DNA from: Candidatus Hydrogenedentota bacterium
GTDB taxonomy: Bacteria; Hydrogenedentota; Hydrogenedentia; Hydrogenedentales; SLHB01
NCBI GenBank assembly: GCA_013359265.1
Contig: JABWCD010000003.1
Coordinates: forward strand, 248,001-312,000
Direction of reading: 5' to 3'
Length of the DNA: 64,000 bases
Every line of letters starts with the position of its first letter. The first letter of the stretch is position 1. Made by a program: the position numbers and the translations under genes. The notes below the pieces were generated by a model. That model saw only the letters and a program-made list of their open reading frames with translations. It did not search any database and was not told where the DNA came from. Shown piece after piece: positions 1 through 8,492 of this stretch.

Positions 1-513
1 GAATTGGCCCGTGCCCTTGCCGTTCGCATCGCGGATGAGTTTGAAAATCCACACGCCCTTGGTGTTCGGAATGATCTCGATATCGCCGTCGTTGTCGATG
101 TCGTAGAAGCAGGGACGCTCGACGTTGCCCGTCTTCTTGATTTCGTGTGTCGTCCACTCGACCGGCTGCCCCTTGGGGTTCTCGCGCCACGCGAGCGTCT
201 CGCCAAACCAGCCGCCGGTAATGATGTCCGTATAGCCGTCGCCGTTCACGTCCATGGGATAATTCGAGAAGTCGTCGTAATAATCGTCCACACGCTGGAT
301 CGAGCACACCTTGTGCTTCTTCGCGAAGTCCGGCCCTTCCCACCAGTATTCACCGGAGAAAATGTCGATGTTGCCGTCGTTGTTCACGTCGAACGCCGAC
401 GCGGACTCGTAGATCGATTCCGCGGATATCTTCGTCCGCTCGAACGTGAGGCACGGCGCGCCTTCCTCCGCGGCAGCGGCGATCACAGACAGTATGAGCA
501 GGCCGTGAAGCAT
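1..513 (-). CDS. Secreted FG-GAP/VCBS-repeat protein (3' part outside window)
   Basis: The first 171 residues are visible and the rest runs off the left edge. ATG at 513 is preceded by GGGAGAA at 6 nt spacing. Residues 3-16 are hydrophobic and look like a signal peptide. Three acidic calcium-loop motifs follow at about residues 42-51 (DVNNDGNIDI), 88-97 (DVNGDGYTDI) and 138-147 (DIDNDGDIEI), about 45-50 residues apart, the pattern of FG-GAP/VCBS beta-propeller blades. Such proteins are extracellular and usually bind surfaces or glycans. The enzymatic part, if any, lies outside the window, so no specific function is claimed. Confidence 0.8.
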   Translation of the reverse strand, partial: MLHGLLILSVIAAAAEEGAPCLTFERTKISAESIYESASAFDVNNDGNIDIFSGEYWWEGPDFAKKHKVCSIQRVDDYYDDFSNYPMDVNGDGYTDIITGGWFGETLAWRENPKGQPVEWTTHEIKKTGNVERPCFYDIDNDGDIEIIPNTKGVWIFKLIRDANGKGTGQF

Positions 514-597
514 GACGACTTCTCCCGGTTAAATGGCCCGATTCGCAACCCGGCACAATAGTAGCTCATACGATCCGGGGGAACAATGTGCGCGCAC

Positions 598-1431
598 TCA
601 GGCCAGATGTCGAACCATCTTTCGCGATTGGTTTCGCAGGAGCTGCCAGAGCTTAGAATCGAGGGCGCGGGGGCCGGCTTCGATGATGACGAAGGTGACG
701 TCGTCGTGCGCGAAGTCCGCGCCGCCGGTATGTTGTGCGAGCCGCGCTTCGACTGTGCGCGCGAGTTCGCCCGCTGAATGGCGCGCGGCGCCATTCAGCG
801 TTTCCAGCAATCGATCGGAGCCGAAGAGCGCATGCGCAGTGTCCGGCGCCTCGAGGATGCCATCGGAGTAGAGAAACAACCGGTCGCCTTCGTTGATAAC
901 GCGGGCGCCGGTGTCGAAAGCCGCGGCGTCCGAAACGCCGAGAGGCACGTTGCGCACGCCGGCCGCATCGTCGCTCATGTGCAACACGGCCCATTCCGTT
1001 GCCCCGGCGGGCAGCACGAACGCCGGCGGATGGCCCGCGTAACAGAAGCGGAGTTCGCCGGTCATCATGTCGAAGCTGAGGCAGACGGCCGTGGTGAGCG
1101 CCTCAAGTCCGAAGACGGACGCGCGTTTGTTCAGCGCGTGAAAAACTTTCGAGGGCTCGTGCTGGCCCATCGTGCTCCGCATGGCGCCACGCAGCCAGTT
1201 GCCGACCTGCGCGACCTGTTCCCCGTGGCCCGCAACGTCGGCAAGGCACATGCGCGAGATAACGCCCGCCGCGCAGGCGGACGCGTAGTACACGTCGCCG
1301 CCCTTTTTCCCGCCACAGGCCCGCGAGTACAGCACCCCGCGCAGCCCCGGCAACACGAGATCAAGGTTCGCATTGCCGTTGCTGCCCCAGACTTCGCTGC
1401 AGATGAGTTCTCGCGTGGGCATGGCGATCAT
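598..1431 (-). CDS. SpoIIE/RsbU-type PP2C serine phosphatase
   Basis: About 277 residues forming a PP2C-like SpoIIE phosphatase domain. Metal-binding motifs are in order: GGDVYY (Asp46), LADVAGHG (Asp65), LYSDGILEA, and HDDVTFVII near the C-terminus. RsbU/SpoIIE relatives dephosphorylate anti-sigma-factor antagonists in partner-switching regulation; no anti-sigma or STAS gene is adjacent. The start is uncertain: ATG at 1431 or ATG at 1422 (the second Met is also present in the duplicated fragment at 3701-3820). The frame stays open up to a GTG at 1551, but that lies inside a palindromic repeat and is rejected. No sensor domain precedes the catalytic domain. A damaged copy of its 5' end lies about 2.3 kb away. 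Confidence 0.8.
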   Translation of the reverse strand: MIAMPTRELICSEVWGSNGNANLDLVLPGLRGVLYSRACGGKKGGDVYYASACAAGVISRMCLADVAGHGEQVAQVGNWLRGAMRSTMGQHEPSKVFHALNKRASVFGLEALTTAVCLSFDMMTGELRFCYAGHPPAFVLPAGATEWAVLHMSDDAAGVRNVPLGVSDAAAFDTGARVINEGDRLFLYSDGILEAPDTAHALFGSDRLLETLNGAARHSAGELARTVEARLAQHTGGADFAHDDVTFVIIEAGPRALDSKLWQLLRNQSRKMVRHLA

Positions 1432-1460
1432 GTATTCATGGGCGCGGCTCAGTAGTGTCA

Positions 1461-1552
1461 CGTGCTCGTGCTTTTGCTCGTCATCGTAGTCGAATCTCGA
1501 CATTCGATCCGATCGATCCACGATTGCGAAGTCGAGCAGTAGCACGAGCACG
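1461..1552. repeat. Palindromic dispersed repeat, copy 1
   Basis: An inverted-repeat element in the region upstream of the phosphatase. The outer arms CGTGCTCGTGCT (1461-1472) and AGCACGAGCACG (1541-1552) are perfect complements. The core at 1503-1525 is a perfect 23-nt reverse-complement match to 3601-3623 in copy 2, so the two copies lie in opposite orientation. The element encodes no transposase and is best described as REP/MITE-like. Its effect on the adjacent phosphatase promoter is unknown. Confidence 0.75.
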
Positions 1553-1581
1553 AAAGGAAAAATCGAGTGTGCGCGGACTCC

Positions 1582-1609
1582 CTACGCTAACATCGTATCC
1601 ACGACCTTG
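1582..1609 (-). pseudogene. Orphaned 3' tail of a DUF1501-type gene
   Basis: 28 nt matching the last codons and stop of the DUF1501 gene at 3872-3899 with 26 identities. The translated end reads KVVDTMLA-stop against KVVDRMLA-stop. No DUF1501 body precedes it. This looks like the scar of a deleted or recombined DUF1501 gene. It is a short match, but its position next to the phosphatase and the palindromic repeat, the same three parts found at 3586-3899, makes chance unlikely. Confidence 0.55.
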
Positions 1610-1731
1610 TCCGATGCGGCCGATATCGCCCCCGCGCGGCGGCCACTTTGACCGCCGATTCCGGATAGCCGTGCTATTCCCAGACGCGGCATGCTGCGTA
1701 CATTGCACTTCACAACCGGAAAGGGGTCGCT

Positions 1732-2502
1732 ATGGAAACGTTTGTACTCATTCATGGAAGCTGGCATGGGGGGTGGTGCTGGCACAAGGTCGTTCCGCGT
1801 ATAGAAGCCGCCGGACACCGGGTGCTTGCTCCGGACATGCCCGCGCACGGCAAGGACTGGCGCAAACCCGGTGGCGTAACGCTGGACAATTACGTGGCCC
1901 GAGTCGGCGAGGCGCTGGACACGATCACCGGACCAGCGGTGCTGGTGGCGCACAGCCGCGGAGGGATCGTCGCATCCCAAGCCGCGGAGCGTTATCCGGA
2001 CCGCATCGGCGCGCTGGTCTATCTCGCAGCGTTTCTGTTGCCGGATGGGGCGCGCGTGATGGAGTATGGCGGGTCGGACAAGGACTCGATGATTGTCCCG
2101 AATTTGGTCGTCAACCCGGAGGAAGGCTGGGACATGCTGAAGCGCGAAGCGTTTCGCCCGGCGCTGTATGCCGATTGCTGCGACGATGACGTGGCGCTGT
2201 GCGAAATGCTCCTGACGCCGGAACCACTGCAGCCGACGCTTACGCCGCTGCGCCTGACCGCGGAGCGGTACGGGACCGTGCCGCGCTACTACATCGAGTT
2301 GCTCCAGGACCGCGCAGTGTCCGTGACGCTGCAGCGGAGGATGCACACTGCGATGCCGTGTAAGCGCGTCGTGTCGATTGATGCGGGGCATTCAGCCTAT
2401 TTCTCCAAACCCGATATACTGACGGAACATCTGTTGGCGGTCGCATCGGAACTTCGGGAGGTGCGTGATGAATTCGCCCCGATCGTCGCGGCGTGCGATT
2501 GA
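1732..2502 (+). CDS. Alpha/beta hydrolase (esterase EstC/methylesterase type)
   Basis: 256-residue cytosolic alpha/beta hydrolase. It has the oxyanion motif HGSWHGGW (8-15), nucleophile elbow HSRGG with Ser75, a candidate acid near Asp193, and catalytic His220 in DAGHSAYF. The length and HG-x-WHGGWCW signature fit the EstC/SABP2/hydroxynitrile-lyase-like esterases; the substrate cannot be predicted. ATG at 1732 follows AAAGGGG. The 3' end overlaps the start of the downstream ada gene by about 35 bp, so the two are co-transcribed and probably translationally coupled. Confidence 0.85.
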   Translation: METFVLIHGSWHGGWCWHKVVPRIEAAGHRVLAPDMPAHGKDWRKPGGVTLDNYVARVGEALDTITGPAVLVAHSRGGIVASQAAERYPDRIGALVYLAAFLLPDGARVMEYGGSDKDSMIVPNLVVNPEEGWDMLKREAFRPALYADCCDDDVALCEMLLTPEPLQPTLTPLRLTAERYGTVPRYYIELLQDRAVSVTLQRRMHTAMPCKRVVSIDAGHSAYFSKPDILTEHLLAVASELREVRDEFAPIVAACD

Positions 2503-3550
2503 GACGCCGCCGGATCCGGCGGTCTGGCAGGGCATACTCGAGCGAGACCGGCGGCTCGACGGCTTGGTGTATTACGGCGTGACGTCGACGCGCATTTTCT
2601 GCCGGCCCACGTGCCCGAGCCGCAGGCCGCGACCTGACCGTGTCGTGATTTTCACGAATACGGATTCGGCGAAGGCTGCGGGCTTTCGGCCGTGCAAACG
2701 GTGCAAACCGGAGGCCGCGACATCGCGCGATGTGGCGCAGAAGATCGTCGCGGCGGCGTGTGCGGTACTCGACGGCGGCGGCGACACGCGTGTCAGCATT
2801 CGCGCGGTCGCGTCAAGCGCGGGTGTAAGCGAACGGCGGCTCCGCGAATTGTTCGACGAGGTGCTCGGCGTATCACCGGCGCGGTTCGCGGACGCCCTGC
2901 GCTTTGCCCGTCTGCGGGCCGCATTGCACCGCGAGGGGGACGTAACAACGGCGATCTATGCCGCCGGGTTCGAAGCGCCGAGCCGCGTGTACGAGACGGC
3001 GTCGCGTCGCCTCGGCATGTCTCCCGCGCGTTACCTGCGCGGCGCGCAACACCAGCGGCTCAGCTACACGACAGTGCGATGCCCACTGGGATACATCCTC
3101 GTCGCGGCCACCGCGAAGGGGCTTTGTCACGTCAGCCTGGGTAACGACGCGCAAACCTTGGAGCGCGACCTGCTGACCGAATTCCCCAAGGCCGTTGTGA
3201 CGCGCGCGGACGCCGCCGTACGCGACTGGGCCAAGGCCCTCGCGTCATACGTGGAAGGCCGCACGGCATGGCCCCTGCTGCCGGTCGACGTGCGCGGTAC
3301 AGCATTTCAGGCCAAGGTGTGGGACGTGCTGCGCAGCATTCCCGAAGGCGAGACCGTGACCTACGCGCGCATCGCCGATTTGCTCGGCGTTCCGAAAGCG
3401 GCACGCGCCGTAGCGCGCGCCTGCGCGACAAATCGCGTCGCCCTCGCAATTCCGTGCCACCGCGTCGTCCCCGCCGTGGGCGGTGTCGGGGGGTACCGAT
3501 GGGGTACGCGGCGAAAGGCTGAACTGCTCAAACGCGAACAGCGCGGATAG
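2468..3550 (+). CDS. ada: Ada: methylphosphotriester/O6-methylguanine-DNA methyltransferase and AraC-type regulator
   Basis: 360 residues in the full three-part Ada layout. The N-terminal zinc/methyl-phosphotriester domain has Cys45-x3-Cys49-x26-Cys76-x2-Cys79, the spacing of E. coli Ada Cys38/42/69/72. An AraC-type HTH follows (about 90-185), and the C-terminal O6-methylguanine methyltransferase domain has the acceptor motif IPCHRVVP with Cys330. Ada removes methyl groups from DNA to itself and, when methylated at the N-terminal Cys, activates the adaptive response. ATG at 2468 has GGAG about 7 nt upstream; an in-frame GTG sits at 2465. It overlaps the hydrolase gene. No alkA or alkB is adjacent. 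Confidence 0.95.
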   Translation: MNSPRSSRRAIETPPDPAVWQGILERDRRLDGLVYYGVTSTRIFCRPTCPSRRPRPDRVVIFTNTDSAKAAGFRPCKRCKPEAATSRDVAQKIVAAACAVLDGGGDTRVSIRAVASSAGVSERRLRELFDEVLGVSPARFADALRFARLRAALHREGDVTTAIYAAGFEAPSRVYETASRRLGMSPARYLRGAQHQRLSYTTVRCPLGYILVAATAKGLCHVSLGNDAQTLERDLLTEFPKAVVTRADAAVRDWAKALASYVEGRTAWPLLPVDVRGTAFQAKVWDVLRSIPEGETVTYARIADLLGVPKAARAVARACATNRVALAIPCHRVVPAVGGVGGYRWGTRRKAELLKREQRG

Positions 3551-3585
3551 CGGGTCCCACAATCGAGCTCCGCGCAGTAGTCCCA

Positions 3586-3678
<93 letters not shown>

Positions 3679-3700
3679 ATAACACGATAAGTAGTCGAGT

Positions 3701-3820
3701 GCGCGAGTACAACACGCCGCGCAAGCCCGGCAACACGAGGTCAATGCTCGCATTGCCGTTGCTGCCCCAGACTTCGCTACAAATGAGTTCTTGCGTGGGC
3801 ATTGCAAGAATGTATTCGCG
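3701..3820 (-). pseudogene. Duplicated 5' fragment of the SpoIIE-type phosphatase gene
   Basis: Ungapped alignment of 3701-3820 with 1321-1440 gives 103 identities in 120 nt. The translated piece keeps MPTQELICSEVWGSNG and LVLPGLRGVLYSR, then breaks off as it enters the hexamer repeat. Several nucleotide differences are silent, so the copy derives from a functional paralogue and was truncated later. It cannot encode a phosphatase: all catalytic motifs except the N-terminal leader are missing. Confidence 0.8.
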
Positions 3821-3837
3821 GGAACGGGAAGAATAGG

Positions 3838-3865
3838 TCGTATAAGACCTATACGACGTATAGGA
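3838..3865. repeat. Short AT-rich palindromes (GTCGTATA/TATACGAC)
   Basis: Two nested palindromes just downstream of the DUF1501 stop: GTCGTATA-5-TATACGAC (3838-3858) and CCTATACG-A-CGTATAGG (3849-3865). The two foldings are mutually exclusive. There is no U-tract for a standard terminator on either strand. It may be a small dispersed motif. Confidence 0.5.
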
Positions 3866-3871
3866 AATCCG

Positions 3872-5365
3872 CTACGCCAACATCCTATCCACGACCTTGC
3901 CGGCAACGTCCGTCAAACGGAAATCCCGGCCCTGATAGCGATAGGTGAGTTCCAGATGGTTCAGTCCGAATAGGTGCAGCAAAGTCGCGTGAAGATCGTT
4001 GATGTGGATCGGGTCCTTTGTAATGTTCCAGCCGATCTCGTCCGTCTCGCCGATGACTTGGCCGCCCTTGATACCGCCGCCGGCGCACCAGATGGTGAAC
4101 GCAAAAGGATGGTGATCGCGGCCCGTGTTCGGTTTGCGGAACCCTGCGCGGTTTTCGCCGAGGGGCGTGCGCCCGAATTCGGACGCCCACACGACCAGCG
4201 TGGATTCGAACAGCCCGCGCTGTTTGAGGTCTCTTATCAACGCGGCGATAGGCTGGTCGCACATCATGCAGTTGAACGGCAGGCGCTCGCTGATGCCTTC
4301 GTGATGGTCCCAGGTCTCGTGGTAGATGCTGATGAATCGCACCCCGCGCTCGACCATGCGCCGCGCCAGCAGGCAATTGAACGCGTAGGTCTGGAACTCG
4401 TCCGGCCCGCCGCTGCGGTATTTCTTCCATTCTTCCGGCTCGCGCCGGTTGACGCCGTAGGACTCGAGCGTCGCGGGGGACTCGTCGGAAATGTCGATGA
4501 GGTCCGGCGCTTCGGCCTGCATGCGCCCCGCGAGTTCGTACGACGCGATGCGCGACAGAATCTCGGGATCGTTGATCGTCTCGTAGTGCATCTGGTTGAG
4601 ATCGCGGATCGTATCGAGCCCGAGCCGCTGGCAGTCGTGCGGCAGGTTGCCAGGGTTGCTGAGGTTGAGAATCGGATCGCCCTGGTTGCGCAACAGCACG
4701 CCCTGAAACGTCGACGGCAGGAACCCGCTCGACCAGTTCGACGCGCCGCCGCTCGTGCCGCGTCCTGCCGTGAGCACGCAGTAGCCCGGCAGGTTGTCGC
4801 TCTCCGAACCAAGGCCGTAGTTGATCCACGCCCCCATCACCGGGCGGCCGAACGTCATCACACCCGTGTTCATCATCAACTGGCCGGGGTGATGGTTGAA
4901 CGCGTCCGTGTGCATCGACCGAATCCAGCAGATATCGTCCGCCACCGTGCCGAGGTGCGGCAGAAGATCGCTCAGATCGATCCCGCAATCGCCATACTTC
5001 TTGAAGGTGCGCTCAGTGCCTTTCAGCACCGCGGTGTCTTTTTGAATGAACGCGAAGCGGACGTCCTTCGTCATGGATTCCGGCATCGGCTGGCCATCAA
5101 GTTCGTTTAGCTTCGGTTTCGGGTCCCACAATTCAAGTTGGCTCGGCGCGCCGGCCTGGAACAGGAAAATGCAGGCCTTCGCCTTCGGCGCGAAATGCGG
5201 CGATTTCGGTGCGAGGGGGTTCGCGATTTGCGGCGGCTCCGCCGCGTGTGCGAGATACCCCTCCTGCGCCAACAACGACGCCAACGCCAACCCGCCCAAC
5301 CCGCTCGCCGACGTGGCCAAAAACTCCCGGCGGGACTGGATTACTCTCTCCAAACGCGGATCCAT
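3872..5365 (-). CDS. DUF1501 Tat-exported sulfatase-like protein
   Basis: 497 residues. The N-terminus carries a twin-arginine signal (SRREFLATSASGLGG, Arg12-Arg13, then ALASLLA). The rest is a DUF1501 domain, an alkaline-phosphatase/sulfatase-like fold, with family blocks such as FLFQAGAPSQLELWDPKP, NHHPGQLMMNTG and WASEFGRTP. In Planctomycetota these genes nearly always sit next to a large DUF1549/DUF1553 cytochrome-type protein. No such partner is present: the upstream neighbour on this strand is an unrelated secreted protein 65 bp away. The biochemical activity of the family is not established. A 28-nt copy of the 3' end occurs at 1582-1609. Confidence 0.85.
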   Translation of the reverse strand: MDPRLERVIQSRREFLATSASGLGGLALASLLAQEGYLAHAAEPPQIANPLAPKSPHFAPKAKACIFLFQAGAPSQLELWDPKPKLNELDGQPMPESMTKDVRFAFIQKDTAVLKGTERTFKKYGDCGIDLSDLLPHLGTVADDICWIRSMHTDAFNHHPGQLMMNTGVMTFGRPVMGAWINYGLGSESDNLPGYCVLTAGRGTSGGASNWSSGFLPSTFQGVLLRNQGDPILNLSNPGNLPHDCQRLGLDTIRDLNQMHYETINDPEILSRIASYELAGRMQAEAPDLIDISDESPATLESYGVNRREPEEWKKYRSGGPDEFQTYAFNCLLARRMVERGVRFISIYHETWDHHEGISERLPFNCMMCDQPIAALIRDLKQRGLFESTLVVWASEFGRTPLGENRAGFRKPNTGRDHHPFAFTIWCAGGGIKGGQVIGETDEIGWNITKDPIHINDLHATLLHLFGLNHLELTYRYQGRDFRLTDVAGKVVDRMLA

Positions 5366-5430
5366 GTCGGAAACCCTCTGCCGTCAACCGATTGCGTTCA
5401 ACAGGCACAGCTAGACACCGTTATGCTACT

Positions 5431-7575
5431 TCAATCCTTTTGCCCGCGCAAGGCGTACCCGGGCAGTGACACTACGGCCTGCCCGAGGGAGCCGGCTTTG
5501 AGGTTTAGCGGAAGTGTTCGGATGTACAGTCCCGAACTCGTTCGTATGGTGAACGTTGCGGTAGCGCGCCCGGCGGGCAAATTGTTCAAGATTACCTCGC
5601 CGCCCTTCTGGGAATCGGTCATAAGGGCGTCCCCTGTTTTGGGATAGCGCAACGATAGGTTTGCATTGAGAAGCTCGTCGTCCGGACAGTCTATCCGGAT
5701 GATAAGCGCAGCGCACCCCGGCGCGAACACGCAGAGCAGGTTCGCGAATTCGTTCTCGGAGACGATAAGGGGAAACGCGCGAACGCGCTCGAACGGGGCG
5801 TTGGGGGGTCTTAAGACTACTCGGGCTATGCCTTGGGACGGAATTACGTGCGGCAGATAGACACTGCCCGTGAGGTCGGTTTTGTATTCCCCGCCGGTCT
5901 CGGTCTGTGCACGTTTGTCGTCGAACGTAAGATACACCCTCGCGTCGGACTGCGTGGCATCGCCGCACAGGACGTCGATGTCCAGCAAACCGGTTGGGAT
6001 GAAGCGGAATTCCACGTTTGTCGCGGCACCGGACACCGGAGTAACCTGCATGGTCGAGCGACCCCATTGATCGTCGAAGGCGGTCAGCGTGACTGGTATC
6101 AAGGGCAAGTCGTTGACGGCGAATGTGCCGTCCGGGCTGGTGACTGCGATGGAACGTTGCGATCTGAACGGTGGGAACCACTCCGGACCGGGGCGTGCGT
6201 CTGCGACGATTCGCGCGCCGGAGACCGCACTGCCGTCCGGTGCAAGAACACGTCCGTTCACGACGGCTTCCTGGTACATTTTGAAGAACAAGTTTGGCCC
6301 GCTGAAACGTTGTGGCTCCAGACTAATCGTGTGAACTTGACTGCTTGTTGCGTAACCCCTGGCAGCGACGCTTACCCGATACGGCGAATACCAGACGGCG
6401 TTACTGACCGTGTGCATACCGTCCGCCGTAAACACATTATGACCTCCACCAAAAAGATCTTGCCTAGTGAACCAATCTGAAAGTGGCGTCGATCCGCAGA
6501 CATAATGTTGGATCGGTATTTGGGTTCTGGCGTCAACAACGAACACCGAAAATGGGTAGCGCGCGCCGCCGTCCATCGTCGGAACTCGCTGAGGTGTGAG
6601 CGCGAGCGGCTCCGGGTCCTTAAGAACGAGTGCGACGCGCCGAGCGCCTGTTTCCAGCCGGTAGCCTCTAAAAGCGTGATTGCCGTGACGGATTTCGAGG
6701 GGATACGTTCCGGCAGGTAGTTCATTAATCGTGAACCGCCCTCCTGCATCTGTCACTACTGCAGGCCTATTAGCCAGGAAAAACACTCTGGCTTTTTCAA
6801 CTGGTTCGCCGTCGGAGTCAAAGAGCCTGCCGCGAACTGTTCGTGGACTTACAGAGGGCGTGGGTGGAGCGAGGGATTCGAGACGTGTTCTCTGATGAGA
6901 ACTTATGGAACCATTCGATGTGCGGGCGAGCGGAAAATCGGCGTCCGCAATCTTGAACCCGATCTTCGCCTCCAGAAAGTGTAACCCACGGAACTTGGGG
7001 GCATCGTCAAAACCGTCCGTCGCAGAACGCTTGACGTAATAACGCCCGGGCAGCAGTCGTTTGAACTGGTACTGTCCGTTGGCATCCGTCACGGCATCGT
7101 ACTCACAGTCACCTGAAATCTCGTCGAGCGTAATGACGACACCGGCAATGCCTGACTCGGTTTCCGTATCAAACACACGTCCGGAAAGCGAGCATGGCGG
7201 GCCGACGCGCACAGTGAACGTAGTCTTTCCTGCACGCGATGGGAACCAGCACAGGTGTGGCGGATTTTGCTCCGTGACGAGGCCGGATTCGAGCGATTCG
7301 ACCGACATCAATTCCTCACCCGAATACAACATGCGGTACTCACCGTTTTGATCGGTTACCGCCGCTTTCCACTTCGCGCGCTCGGCGTCGGTCACATACT
7401 CCGGCAAGCTCGGACGGCCTTCCATCCAGCGGAAACGGAGATGTGGAACTGGATTGTTCGTATGTACATTGACGAACCGAATTGTTGTCGGTATGTCGAC
7501 AACAAACGCTTGATCGGCGCTGAGGGCGCCAATCGCCGCGAAATGGGCAATCACAATCGCCACGATACGACACAC
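5431..7575 (-). CDS. Secreted protein with carboxypeptidase-regulatory-like (CarboxypepD_reg) repeats
   Basis: 714 residues starting at GTG 7575 with GGGAGA about 8 nt upstream. Residues 3-20 form a signal peptide. Several transthyretin-like/carboxypeptidase regulatory repeats follow, recognisable as SGRVFDTETESGIAGVVITL...DANGQYQFKRLLPGRYYV, RGRLFDSDGEPVEKARVFF...DAGGRFTINELPAGTYPLEI and NGRVLAPDGSAVSGARIVA...DGTFAVNDLPLIPV. No catalytic domain is visible. Such repeats are extracellular beta-sandwich modules. The gene is noticeably less GC-rich than its neighbours, together with the next gene, and may be horizontally acquired. Function unknown. Confidence 0.75.
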   Translation of the reverse strand: MCRIVAIVIAHFAAIGALSADQAFVVDIPTTIRFVNVHTNNPVPHLRFRWMEGRPSLPEYVTDAERAKWKAAVTDQNGEYRMLYSGEELMSVESLESGLVTEQNPPHLCWFPSRAGKTTFTVRVGPPCSLSGRVFDTETESGIAGVVITLDEISGDCEYDAVTDANGQYQFKRLLPGRYYVKRSATDGFDDAPKFRGLHFLEAKIGFKIADADFPLARTSNGSISSHQRTRLESLAPPTPSVSPRTVRGRLFDSDGEPVEKARVFFLANRPAVVTDAGGRFTINELPAGTYPLEIRHGNHAFRGYRLETGARRVALVLKDPEPLALTPQRVPTMDGGARYPFSVFVVDARTQIPIQHYVCGSTPLSDWFTRQDLFGGGHNVFTADGMHTVSNAVWYSPYRVSVAARGYATSSQVHTISLEPQRFSGPNLFFKMYQEAVVNGRVLAPDGSAVSGARIVADARPGPEWFPPFRSQRSIAVTSPDGTFAVNDLPLIPVTLTAFDDQWGRSTMQVTPVSGAATNVEFRFIPTGLLDIDVLCGDATQSDARVYLTFDDKRAQTETGGEYKTDLTGSVYLPHVIPSQGIARVVLRPPNAPFERVRAFPLIVSENEFANLLCVFAPGCAALIIRIDCPDDELLNANLSLRYPKTGDALMTDSQKGGEVILNNLPAGRATATFTIRTSSGLYIRTLPLNLKAGSLGQAVVSLPGYALRGQKD

Positions 7576-7791
7576 AACAGGTCTCCCAAATTACTGCAAA
7601 TTAGTCCAGCGGTAGGGGACGGACGGCCCTTTCGAAGTGCGATTCGAGTTCGGGAACGCCTTACTACTCGGCGATTGCGAAGTGCAACGAAGACACCGTG
7701 CGAAGTATGCTACTTCAATGTGTATGGTGGCGCAAGCGGTTCGCGGATACGGCGAGGGGCCAGTTCACGAACGACGATGGAGGGCAGCACA

Positions 7792-8328
7792 GTGATCACA
7801 CCGCGTATCGCATTGGGCTTGCTTGGCCTTGTGCTGCTCTCACCGGCCGGCGACCATTCCAAAGAACTGCACCCGATTGTGGTCTTGACGGGATCGGCCA
7901 GCGGAATTGAAAAGCCGGAGAATCTTCGGCTTACATCGCAGGACGAATGGGAGCCGGTATGGAAACGGCACAGGGCGAATCAAACCAAGCCGGGAACAGT
8001 TTTCGATTCCGAACAAACGCCGGTCATTGATTTCGCAAACTACATGCTCATCGCGGTCTTTCTCGGCGCGACGTGGAACATGGAGGGAATCAAAGTGGTA
8101 GATGCGACAGACAGTGAAAGTGAAACTACAATTAGACTTGACTTGCTCACCTACCAGACCGGACCATCGGGCGACAGGGTGAGTCCATACGTCTTCATCG
8201 TCATGCCGCTCTCGCGAAAGCCGATCGTCCTGCAACGGGATGCACGGACCCTGCCACAGCGGGCAGTTGGTCCCCCGCCAATCTGGGAAGAATTCCATCG
8301 ATTCGATGCATTGCCAGAATCACGGTAG
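7792..8328 (+). CDS. Secreted PrcB-C-like domain protein
   Basis: About 178 residues. I chose GTG at 7792 because GGAGGG lies 7 nt upstream and it places a signal peptide (ALGLLGLVLLSPA) at the N-terminus; an in-frame ATG at 7777 is the alternative. The mature part contains a TPVIDFANYMLIAVFLGATW block followed by beta strands and PYVFIVMPLSRKPIVLQ, which resembles the PrcB C-terminal (protease-complex-associated) domain. The molecular role of that domain is unclear. Transcribed divergently from 5431-7575, with which it shares a lower GC content. Confidence 0.6.
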   Translation: MITPRIALGLLGLVLLSPAGDHSKELHPIVVLTGSASGIEKPENLRLTSQDEWEPVWKRHRANQTKPGTVFDSEQTPVIDFANYMLIAVFLGATWNMEGIKVVDATDSESETTIRLDLLTYQTGPSGDRVSPYVFIVMPLSRKPIVLQRDARTLPQRAVGPPPIWEEFHRFDALPESR

Positions 8329-8492
8329 GGAATCTAGGCATCAGCGAGGATTCACGCTGCGGTCAGCGTCGAAAAGCGACTGCGGCGACTTCGCATCGTA
8401 TGTAAACGCGCTACAGCGCTACGCTCCAAGCTCCGCGACATTTGGTGCCGTGACTCGCTGTTGCAGAGAAACGTACACGAACTCCAAGGGCG

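Noticed and set aside
1432-1551. N-terminal extension of the phosphatase to the GTG at 1551
   Set aside because: The extension lies in the palindromic repeat and translates into repeat-derived FDYDDEQKHEH-type sequence; ATG 1431 or 1422 matches the conserved start of the duplicated fragment.
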